Positions 1 to 5,853 of a stretch of 11,177 nt of DNA are shown here, piece by piece; position 1 is the stretch's first letter; every line of letters begins with the position of its first letter. The translations under genes were made by a program, and so were the position numbers. The notes under the pieces were generated by a model. The model searched no databases. It saw only the letters and a list, made by a program, of their open reading frames with translations, and was not told where the DNA came from. This DNA comes from JBAZOD01 sp041648955 (GTDB taxonomy: Bacteria; Patescibacteriota; Patescibacteriia; Patescibacteriales; JAQTRU01), in contig JBAZOD010000030.1 in NCBI GenBank assembly GCA_041648955.1, positions 1-11,177 on the forward strand, given 5' to 3'.

Positions 1-279
1 TTTCAATACCAGCATCGCGCCCCGAGAATATCCCATGCCGATGAAAGGTTCGCCCGGTTTCAGAGTTTTTCGGATTTGGGCGATCTGCGTCAGCAGGAAG
101 TCTATGTCTTCCTTTTCGCCAATTTCCCCGAGTTTCAGATCGGGAGTTTCGGCAAAGTTTACCCGGTAAGGCAGGGTAATGGGAAAACATTTGAAATTCA
201 GTTTTCCAAAAAATTCTTGGACTTTATTCCAGACATCTTTGTTGCCGAATAGACCGGGGACCATCAGAATTACAGACAT
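1..279 (-). CDS. Alpha/beta hydrolase, N-terminal part (cut by window edge)
   Basis: This is the first 93 codons of a minus-strand gene that runs off the left edge. The protein opens with a hydrophobic beta strand, MSVILMVPGLFGNKDVW, in which PGLFG resembles the oxyanion-hole turn of alpha/beta hydrolases. Residues 81-87 read GMGYSRG, a nucleophile elbow (G-x-S-x-G) with Ser85 as the expected catalytic serine, followed by a hydrophobic helix start. The Asp and His of the triad would lie outside the window. No signal peptide is evident, so a cytoplasmic enzyme is likely. The substrate cannot be inferred; esterase, lipase or thioesterase are all possible. The start is supported by an AGGAG Shine-Dalgarno about 7-8 bases upstream. 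The gene begins 21 bases after the stop of the upstream DUF6765-like gene, so the two are probably co-transcribed. Like that neighbour it is more GC-rich than the rest of the window. Confidence 0.75.
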   Translation of the reverse strand, partial: MSVILMVPGLFGNKDVWNKVQEFFGKLNFKCFPITLPYRVNFAETPDLKLGEIGEKEDIDFLLTQIAQIRKTLKPGEPFIGMGYSRGAMLVLK

Positions 280-300
280 TTGCGTTTCTCCTCGTCTGGC

Positions 301-1347
301 TTATCCAAGAATGAAACCAGCCTTTCGCATTTCTCCAAGAATGAAATCTCGCAGAATGCGAGCGGCGATGGTGAATAGGAGGGGATTGCAAAAATCTTTA
401 TCCCGTCCCGCTTCTAACTGTTTCCGCAGCTGGTTATAGCTCCAGGCTTCAGGTGCGTACCAAATTCTGCCATCTCCAGCTTTAATTGGAAAATGAAGCC
501 CGGATTTAATAAGCTTCCTCCAGTTTTTGATACGCTCAGCAAGCGATCCTTCCTGGGAAATAAGTTTTGTCACTTCGCCCTCAAGGTCGCTCCAATTTTT
601 TCCCGTTGCTTTTCCATACTTGGCATTCTCGGAAAGAATTCTGGTTAAAAACTGGAATGCCATTTCAGCTGCTGCCAGAAAATTCGTTGGATTGTCCCGG
701 GTAATCTGTCGGCCATCTTCTGTTTCGTAGCTAATCCGAAGAAACGGCTGATCAGCTAAAGTGCCAATGGCGCTATGTCCAACCGGGAAAGTTTCAGCAA
801 CTGTTCCTTGAATTTTTTCCCTAAAGGTCCGAAGCGCATCCAAGATATGATTTCCGGTTGTTTCTAATTGGTGGCCGAAATTAACTTGGAGTGAGCCGTT
901 TCTGATTCGGTTGCTTTGGTGATTTAGGCCGATAAAGCCATCATGAGAGAAGCAATCGTACATTCCATGCAGAGCAATGCCGGCTGCATGAAGAAAAAAG
1001 TTTTCATCCTTGTGCCTTATGACGTTGTCCATCATCGGCTGAATCAAAATGCCATTCTTTTGGCATCTCATTCGGTCATAGGGGTTAGTTGCGTTTTCTC
1101 CTCCTGGCCAGAAATGAAAAACCAACCAAGGAGTGGTTGCGTTCTGCGTTTCTTTCAACTTCGCGTCAAGCGGTTGATGCGATGTCATAATCTTTTCAAC
1201 CAAATTATCTCCGGCGCAAAGCAGGCCGTTGCATCCAGCGTAATCAGTATGCTGGGAAGAATAGGCAATTAATCTTGCTGCCCAAGGATAAAATCCGATC
1301 GTTCTGGCAAAATCATAAATAGAATAAAAATGCATGTCGGTCTGCAT
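301..1347 (-). CDS. DUF6765-like protein, possible metal-dependent hydrolase fold
   Basis: This encodes a 348-residue soluble protein with no signal peptide or membrane segment. I recognise it by eye as a DUF6765-type protein. Matching signatures are the N-terminal M-x-x-D-M-H-F-Y with A-R-x-x-G-F (residues 1-19), IAYSSQ (27-32), VFHFWPG (76-82), GIALHGMYDCFSHDGFIG (123-140), a GHSAIGTLADQPF stretch (190-202) and RDNPTNFLAAAEMAF (217-231). The repeated His/Asp pattern (H6, H78, H120, H127, D131, H135, H191) resembles metal-binding residues of the zinc-dependent phospholipase C/nuclease group. That functional link is my inference; the family has no function known to me. The reading frame extends upstream to a TTG at 1353, but that codon directly abuts the AAGGAGG Shine-Dalgarno (1354-1360), whereas the ATG at 1347 is 6 bases from it, so I chose the ATG. 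It is first gene of a two-gene unit with the hydrolase downstream. Its GC content is clearly higher than that of the genes to the right. Confidence 0.72.
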   Translation of the reverse strand: MQTDMHFYSIYDFARTIGFYPWAARLIAYSSQHTDYAGCNGLLCAGDNLVEKIMTSHQPLDAKLKETQNATTPWLVFHFWPGGENATNPYDRMRCQKNGILIQPMMDNVIRHKDENFFLHAAGIALHGMYDCFSHDGFIGLNHQSNRIRNGSLQVNFGHQLETTGNHILDALRTFREKIQGTVAETFPVGHSAIGTLADQPFLRISYETEDGRQITRDNPTNFLAAAEMAFQFLTRILSENAKYGKATGKNWSDLEGEVTKLISQEGSLAERIKNWRKLIKSGLHFPIKAGDGRIWYAPEAWSYNQLRKQLEAGRDKDFCNPLLFTIAARILRDFILGEMRKAGFILG

Positions 1348-1353
1348 GACCAA

Positions 1354-1360
1354 CCTCCTT
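1354..1360 (-). promoter_or_regulatory. Strong Shine-Dalgarno AAGGAGG deciding the start of the DUF6765-like gene
   Basis: Read on the minus strand this is AAGGAGG, a nearly full anti-SD match. It lies 6 bases before the ATG at 1347 and has no space before the alternative TTG at 1353, so it selects the ATG. Most plus-strand genes in the window have no such site. Confidence 0.85.
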
Positions 1361-1413
1361 ATGTCTATTTAGTTGTTTTTCCCTAAGTTTTGAAGGTGCA
1401 AGTTGAATATTTC

Positions 1414-1442
1414 TTTATATCATATATTTTATAATTTGTCAA
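1414..1442 (-). promoter_or_regulatory. Sigma-70-type promoter for the minus-strand operon
   Basis: On the minus strand there is a perfect -35 TTGACA (1442-1437), a 17-base spacer, and a -10 TATAAA (1419-1414) preceded by TG at the extended -10 position. Transcription would start near 1407, giving a leader of about 60 nt before the ATG at 1347. It sits in an AT-rich divergent intergenic region shared with the rnpB promoter. Confidence 0.75.
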
Positions 1443-1514
1443 TATTTTTTAGATAAATTTTTTTTGATATATTTAGCTAATTTTAAATAAAATAATAAGA
1501 AAAACATTGACTTT

Positions 1515-1546
1515 TTGACTGTCAGATGCTATTCTCTTTTTATAAT
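1515..1546 (+). promoter_or_regulatory. Promoter of rnpB
   Basis: A perfect -10 TATAAT lies at 1541-1546 and a TTGACT -35 at 1515-1520. The 20-base spacing to TATAAT is long; reading the -10 as the overlapping TTTATA (1539-1544) gives 18 bases. A second TTGACT lies at 1507-1512. The predicted start near 1553 agrees with the first base of the P1 helix at 1556, which supports the call. Confidence 0.65.
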
Positions 1547-1555
1547 TAGTTCTTT

Positions 1556-1956
1556 AAATTTCACTAATATCGGGGTAAGTGAATAGTCGACCACTCAGAT
1601 TTTTGAGCGGTAGGAAAGTCCGGACTCCAAATAAAAAGACAGTGGGTAACGCCCACCAGAAGTAATTCTAGGGAAAGTACCACAGAGACAATACTAATTC
1701 CGAGCAATCGGAACTAAACGTGAAAAGTTCTAGGGTGTGTAAATTGATCTCGGATATCCGTTCAATCTACGCTACTTGGATCGTCCTCTGGCGACAGAGT
1801 GACGTGGCAAACCCTGTCTGGAGCAAGAGCAAACCTCGCCCAATTTGGACGGGATGAAAAGTGGCTCGCTTGATCTTGCAAGCAATTGCGGGACTAGATA
1901 GATGACTATATAAAACAAAATCCGGCTTACGGCTTGCCCCGGTATTAGTGAAATTT
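1556..1956 (+). ncRNA. rnpB: RNase P RNA (bacterial class A)
   Basis: This is the catalytic RNA of RNase P, which removes the 5' leader from pre-tRNAs. Five conserved regions appear in order: AGGAAAGTCCGGACTCC (from 1612), CCACAGAGACAATAC (from 1680), GGCAAACCCTGTCTGGAGC (from 1806), AGATAGATGAC (from 1895) and ACAAAATCCGGCTTAC (from 1915). The ends form P1: 1556-1575 pairs with 1937-1956 over 20 bp with a single G-U. The central P4 helix also forms. AAG-U-CCGGA (1616-1624) pairs with TCCGGCTT (1921-1928) with the universally conserved bulged U at 1619, and the last pair is A-U where E. coli has G-C. A T-run (1958-1963) directly follows P1 and may end transcription. Length is about 400 nt, normal for class A. 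The L15 region (about 1834-1865) has no GGU; see findings. The exact ends are inferred from P1. Confidence 0.95.
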
Positions 1957-1977
1957 ATTTTTTAAAATACTACACAC

Positions 1978-2002
1978 ATAACGTTTATAATCGAAACGTT
2001 AT
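1978..2002 (+). promoter_or_regulatory. Perfect 9-bp inverted repeat around a TATAAT, upstream of the glycan cluster
   Basis: ATAACGTTT (1978-1986) and AAACGTTAT (1994-2002) are exact reverse complements separated by 7 bases. A TATAAT hexamer (1986-1991) begins at the last base of the left arm and fills most of the loop. It lies between the end of rnpB and the ATG of the phosphoglycosyltransferase. It could be an operator covering a -10 element, or a weak hairpin terminator for rnpB. It lacks a following T-run, so I favour an operator or promoter role. No good -35 is visible for this TATAAT. Confidence 0.5.
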
Positions 2003-2010
2003 TTATGTTA

Positions 2011-2016
2011 TATACT
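2011..2016 (+). promoter_or_regulatory. Candidate -10 (TATACT) giving a leaderless phosphoglycosyltransferase mRNA
   Basis: TATACT ends 7 bases before the ATG at 2024, so transcription would start at about the start codon. The gene has no Shine-Dalgarno, which fits a leaderless message. There is no convincing -35, so the TATAAT at 1986-1991 with a leader of about 26 nt remains an alternative. Confidence 0.35.
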
Positions 2017-2023
2017 GCACATT

Positions 2024-3469
2024 ATGAAGCGTAGCGAATTATTTTTTTCTTTTTTATTGGTGCCCTTGGATTTTTTAATGATTGTTTTGGCTGGTATCTC
2101 CGCTTATTATATTCGTTTTTCTGAATTTACTATCGGGATTAGACCCGTTATTTTTGATTTACCTTTTTCTTCTTATCTTAAAATTGTTTTTCTTGTCGCG
2201 TTATTGTGGCTAATTATTTTTGCTTTGTCCGGACTTTACAGTATCAAGGATTCCAGAAAATTATTAAAAGAATTTTATCGAGTGGTGCTGGCTTGTTCTA
2301 CTGGTTTTATGTTGATAGTCATCTTGATTTTTATTAGGCGGGAATTATTTGATTCCCGTTTTATTATTTTAGTCGGTTGGGTGTTGGCTATTTTTTATGT
2401 AAGTTTTTCCCGCCTTTTGGTAAGGAATTTACAAAATATGCTTTTTTCTTTCGATGTAGGCGTGAAGAAAATTATTTTAGTCGGTAATAGTAAGACCACG
2501 GATATTTTGATAAAGGAATTTTCTCGCAATAAAAAATCAGGCTATGAGGTGGTAAAGCGTTTGCGTGATTTTAATATTGAGACATTGCAAGAATTAGCAG
2601 AGTTTATAAAAGAATATCGGGCTAGCGGCAAAGGTAAAGAGATAGATGAAATAATTCAGAGTGATCCGAATTTAACCAAGGCAGAGGTTTTGAGATTATT
2701 TGATTTTGCCGATGAATATCATATTACTTTTAAGTATGCGGCCGATCTTTTAGGAACAAAAGTCCTGAAAACCGAAGTGGTGGAAATTGCCGGCGTTCCG
2801 ATCGTGGAAGTTAAAAAAACTCCTTTGGAGGGCTGGGGGAGAATTATGAAAAGATTTTTTGATATTTTTTTCTCAGTTTTATTTATAATTATTTTTTCGC
2901 CGATAATGATTTTGGTTGCTATTGCTGTTAAATTGGAGTCAAGAGGGCCGGTTATTTATAAAAACGAGCGTGTGAGTAAAAATGGCACTTTCAGACTTTT
3001 TAAATTCAGATCAATGCTGGCTCAATATTGCGTAGGTAAGGAATATTCAAATACTGACAAGGCTATGCAGTACGAAAAAGAATTGATTGAGAAGCAAAAC
3101 ACCAAAGAAGGACCGGTTTATAAAATTGCCGATGACCCGCGCATAACCAAGGTAGGAAAATTTATTAGACGCTGGAGTCTTGATGAACTGCCGCAATTTT
3201 TTAATGTTTTGTTTGGAAGTATGAGTTTGATCGGTCCGCGTCCTCATCAGCCGCGCGAAGTGGCCAAATATGAACGTCATCACAAAAAAGTTTTGAGCAT
3301 CAAGCCGGGCATTACTGGGTTGGCGCAAATTTCCGGCCGGAGCGATTTAAGCTTTGAAGACGAGGTGAAGCTTGATACTTATTATATTGAAAATTGGTCG
3401 CTTCTTTCTGATTTGGGAATATTATTAAGAACGCCCTTGGCGATTTTGCGGCCGAGAAAAGCGGAATAA
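2024..3469 (+). CDS. Polyprenyl-phosphate phosphoglycosyltransferase (WbaP-like sugar transferase)
   Basis: This 481-residue membrane enzyme is expected to move a sugar-1-phosphate from a nucleotide sugar to undecaprenyl phosphate, the first membrane step of exopolysaccharide or O-antigen synthesis. The N-terminus has about four membrane segments (near residues 9-28, 50-70, 86-104, 111-130). A CoA-binding-like (NAD-fold type) domain follows, around 147-265. The C-terminal bacterial sugar transferase domain begins at KRFFDIFFSVLFIIIFSP (276-293), a membrane-inserted helix. It continues with GPVIYKNERVSKNGTF (308-323) and LFKFRSM (325-331). RRWSLDELPQ (382-391) carries the Asp387-Glu388 pair equivalent to the catalytic dyad of PglC-type enzymes. 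SLIGPRP (401-407) and KPGITGLAQISGR (427-439) follow. Length is typical for the long, WbaP-type class. The donor sugar cannot be told from sequence. There is no Shine-Dalgarno before the ATG. It is the first gene of a four-gene glycan cluster. Confidence 0.92.
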   Translation: MKRSELFFSFLLVPLDFLMIVLAGISAYYIRFSEFTIGIRPVIFDLPFSSYLKIVFLVALLWLIIFALSGLYSIKDSRKLLKEFYRVVLACSTGFMLIVILIFIRRELFDSRFIILVGWVLAIFYVSFSRLLVRNLQNMLFSFDVGVKKIILVGNSKTTDILIKEFSRNKKSGYEVVKRLRDFNIETLQELAEFIKEYRASGKGKEIDEIIQSDPNLTKAEVLRLFDFADEYHITFKYAADLLGTKVLKTEVVEIAGVPIVEVKKTPLEGWGRIMKRFFDIFFSVLFIIIFSPIMILVAIAVKLESRGPVIYKNERVSKNGTFRLFKFRSMLAQYCVGKEYSNTDKAMQYEKELIEKQNTKEGPVYKIADDPRITKVGKFIRRWSLDELPQFFNVLFGSMSLIGPRPHQPREVAKYERHHKKVLSIKPGITGLAQISGRSDLSFEDEVKLDTYYIENWSLLSDLGILLRTPLAILRPRKAE

Positions 3470-3495
3470 TAACAATTAACTTTTAACATAAAAAA

Positions 3496-4617
3496 ATGCG
3501 CGTAGCTTTAATCCATGATCATTTAGCTCAAGACGGAGGGGCGGAAAAGGTTTTAAAAATTTTGGCGGAGATGTTTCCGGAAGCGCCAATTTATACTTTG
3601 CTTTACGAAAAGAAAAACGCTGATAAATATTTTAAGAATCGTCATATAGAAACTTCTGTTATTCAAAAATTTCCCGGCGGCATAAAACATTATCAATGGT
3701 ATATGCCTTTCATGCCGATGGCAGTGGAGTTTTTTGATTTGCGGGAATATGATTTGGTAATTTCTGATACTAGTTCTTTCGCTAAAGGCGTGATTACTTC
3801 CACTAATACTTTGCATATTTGCTATTGCCACACCCCGACTCGCTATCTTTGGGATTATACCCACCAGTATATAAATGAGCTTAAATACAACAAATTTTTC
3901 AAAAAAATTATTTCTCTGGTCTTGAATTATGTGAGAATCTGGGATAGGCAGGCGGCTGACCGCGTTGATTTTTATATTGCTAATTCAATAGCTGTTAAAG
4001 ATAGAATTAAAAAATATTATCGGCGCGATTCCGTTGTTGTCTATCCGCCAGTAGAAATTGATAAATTTCAGATTGCCGATAAAAAGTCCGATAGTGATGG
4101 ATATTTTTTGATTGGCGGAAGATTGGCTCCATACAAGAGAATGGATATAGTTATTGAGGCTTTTAATAAAAATGGCAAGAAGCTGAAAATTTTTGGAGAT
4201 GGCGTTGATCGCGCCAGATTGGAAGCAATAGCAAACGGCAATAAGAATATAGAATTTTTAGGACGAGTTGATGACCAGAAGAAGGCAGAGCTATATCGTC
4301 ATTGCCTGGCATTTTTAAATCCCCAAGAAGAAGATTTCGGCATCACAGTTATAGAAGCAATGGCTTCTGGGCGTCCGGTGATTGCTTTCGGCCGCGGTGG
4401 AGCGAAGGAAACTGTATTGGCAGAAAAAAGCGGTTTATTCTTTTATGAACAAACTCCGGAGGCGGTTATTAAAATAATTGATAAATTTTATAATTATTCT
4501 TGGCAGCCGGAAGAAATTAGGAAACAAGCAGAGCAATTTTCCGTGGAAAAGTTTAAAAAAGAATTAAATGATTTGATTGATTTGGAATATGGAAAATTCA
4601 AAAAAGATAAGGTTTAA
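3496..4617 (+). CDS. GT4-family glycosyltransferase, WbaZ-like (probable mannosyltransferase type)
   Basis: This 373-residue GT-B fold glycosyltransferase should add a sugar to the lipid-linked glycan on the cytoplasmic face. The N-terminal acceptor domain starts with MRVALIHDHL and the glycine motif GGAEKVL (14-20). It also has CHTPTRYLWD (111-120), a stretch typical of WbaZ-like enzymes. The C-terminal donor-binding domain begins with IGGRLAPYKR (206-215), whose Arg and Lys normally contact the donor diphosphate. It includes FLGRVDD and the E-x7-E motif EEDFGITVIE (Glu279 and Glu287). The length is normal for GT4 and the enzyme looks intact. No transmembrane segment is evident. It starts 26 bases after the phosphoglycosyltransferase stop with no Shine-Dalgarno, so translation probably relies on coupling or on the A-rich, unstructured upstream sequence. 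Mannose as donor is only a family-level guess. Confidence 0.88.
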   Translation: MRVALIHDHLAQDGGAEKVLKILAEMFPEAPIYTLLYEKKNADKYFKNRHIETSVIQKFPGGIKHYQWYMPFMPMAVEFFDLREYDLVISDTSSFAKGVITSTNTLHICYCHTPTRYLWDYTHQYINELKYNKFFKKIISLVLNYVRIWDRQAADRVDFYIANSIAVKDRIKKYYRRDSVVVYPPVEIDKFQIADKKSDSDGYFLIGGRLAPYKRMDIVIEAFNKNGKKLKIFGDGVDRARLEAIANGNKNIEFLGRVDDQKKAELYRHCLAFLNPQEEDFGITVIEAMASGRPVIAFGRGGAKETVLAEKSGLFFYEQTPEAVIKIIDKFYNYSWQPEEIRKQAEQFSVEKFKKELNDLIDLEYGKFKKDKV

Positions 4618-4643
4618 GCCCACGAAATAAAAGATACAAAAAA

Positions 4644-4650
4644 GGGGGAG
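4644..4650 (+). promoter_or_regulatory. Shine-Dalgarno GGGGGAG of the second glycosyltransferase
   Basis: This purine-rich site lies 9 bases before the ATG at 4660. It is the only clear ribosome binding site inside the glycan cluster; the other three genes lack one. That suggests this gene is translated independently of its upstream neighbour. Confidence 0.7.
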
Positions 4651-4659
4651 TAAAACAAT

Positions 4660-5811
4660 ATGAAAATTGGCATAGATATTAGAACTTTGATGGAAAAGAA
4701 TTATAGCGGTGTTTCAGAATACACATTAAATTTGATTAAAGCAATTTTAAAAAAGGATAGGGAAAATGAATATAAGCTATTTTATAATTCCGGCCGCGAT
4801 ATCAAAAATCGCTTGCCGGTTTTTGATTATAAAAATGTAGAAATAATAAGCCGCCGCTATCCAAATAAAATTTTTAATTATCTTTTGCAAAAAATTTTTA
4901 AATATCCGAAAATTGACAAAATACTCGGAGTAGACGTTTTTTGGATGCCGCATCTGAATTTTATTTCCTTGTCAAAGGAAAGCAAAAAAATATTAACTGT
5001 GCACGATTTGTCCTTTTGGCGCTATCCGAATTTTTTTAATTTGCGCAGAAATATCTGGCATTGTATAATTAACATAAAGAAATTGATTAGGAATGCCGAT
5101 AAAATCGTGGCTGTTTCAGAGAATACAAAAAATGATATAATAGATTTGGCTAAAATTAGTGTCGATAAAATAGAGGTTGCCTATTCCGGAATTGACGAAC
5201 AGTACAAAGTAATTCCAAGAGACGATAAAAATTTGGCGATGATTAAAGAAAAATACGATTTGAAAGATGAGTTCATTTTGTTCCTCGGCAATTTAGAGCC
5301 AAGGAAGAATTTGATTAGCCTGATAAGGGCTTATAATAAATTTAAAAGAGATAATTTTTGGGCAGAAAATATAGATTTAGTGATAGCTGGGGGAAAGGGT
5401 TGGAAAACCAAAGATATTTTTGAAGAAAAAGAAAAGTCAGAATATAGAAAAAATATAAAATTTTTAGAATATATACCGCGGGAAGAAAAAGTTTATCTTT
5501 ATAATTTAGCTTCGGTTTTTATTTACCCTTCTTTTTATGAAGGATTTGGTTTTCCTCCTCTGGAAGCTATGGCTTGCGGGACGCCGGTTATAACCAGCTC
5601 GGTTTCAAGTCTGCCGGAAGTAGTTGGCGGTTGTTCGCTTTTGATAAATCCTGATAATAGCCAAGAAATATCCGAAGCGGTAAAACTAATTTTTTCTGAC
5701 AAAAAAATAAGAGATAGTTTGACAGAGGCGGGAATAAGAAGAGCGAAAGAATTAAACTGGGAGAAAACAGCAGAAAAATATTTGCGCATTTTCCGGGAAA
5801 TAAAAATTTAA
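4660..5811 (+). CDS. GT4-family glycosyltransferase
   Basis: This 383-residue GT-B glycosyltransferase is expected to extend the same lipid-linked glycan. The N-terminus reads MKIGIDIRTL, with SGVSEYTLNLI (16-26) forming the first glycine-containing loop and helix. The central part has the TVHDLSFWRYP and VAVSENTKNDI stretches characteristic of WbpY/MtfB-like GT4 enzymes. The donor domain opens with FLGNLEPRKN (208-217), whose Arg215 and Lys216 are the usual phosphate contacts. It carries the E-x7-E motif EGFGFPPLE (Glu294 and Glu302), followed by AMACGTPVITS and SLPEVVGG. All key elements are present and the length is normal. It starts 42 bases after the previous gene behind its own Shine-Dalgarno. 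The sugar specificity cannot be assigned. It probably shares a transcript with the genes on either side. Confidence 0.9.
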   Translation: MKIGIDIRTLMEKNYSGVSEYTLNLIKAILKKDRENEYKLFYNSGRDIKNRLPVFDYKNVEIISRRYPNKIFNYLLQKIFKYPKIDKILGVDVFWMPHLNFISLSKESKKILTVHDLSFWRYPNFFNLRRNIWHCIINIKKLIRNADKIVAVSENTKNDIIDLAKISVDKIEVAYSGIDEQYKVIPRDDKNLAMIKEKYDLKDEFILFLGNLEPRKNLISLIRAYNKFKRDNFWAENIDLVIAGGKGWKTKDIFEEKEKSEYRKNIKFLEYIPREEKVYLYNLASVFIYPSFYEGFGFPPLEAMACGTPVITSSVSSLPEVVGGCSLLINPDNSQEISEAVKLIFSDKKIRDSLTEAGIRRAKELNWEKTAEKYLRIFREIKI

Positions 5812-5824
5812 TAATATAATTTTC

Positions 5825-5838
5825 CTGCCAGTAGGCAG
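5825..5838. repeat. Small GC-rich palindrome CTGCC-AGTA-GGCAG
   Basis: A perfect 5-bp stem with a 4-base loop stands out in the AT-rich 42-base gap between the glycosyltransferase and the ligase-like gene. It has no T-run directly after it, so it is not a standard terminator. I recall similar CTGCC/GGCAG palindromes scattered in CPR genomes, but that is from memory and only one copy occurs here. Confidence 0.4.
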
Positions 5839-5853
5839 ACTATTTTCAAAATT

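Noticed and set aside
179..439. Plus-strand open frame of 86 codons
   Set aside because: It lies across the antisense of the hydrolase and the DUF6765-like gene, has no ribosome site and no recognisable protein pattern.
943..1272. Plus-strand open frame of 109 codons inside the DUF6765-like gene
   Set aside because: It is antisense to a well-supported gene with family motifs, and has no promoter or ribosome site.
1347..1353. TTG start two codons upstream for the DUF6765-like gene
   Set aside because: It touches the Shine-Dalgarno with no spacing, while the ATG at 1347 has a standard 6-base spacing.
1354..1506. Possible small gene or extra RNA in the AT-rich gap before rnpB
   Set aside because: No open frame with a ribosome site and no stable GC-containing hairpin is seen. 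The two divergent promoters explain the region.
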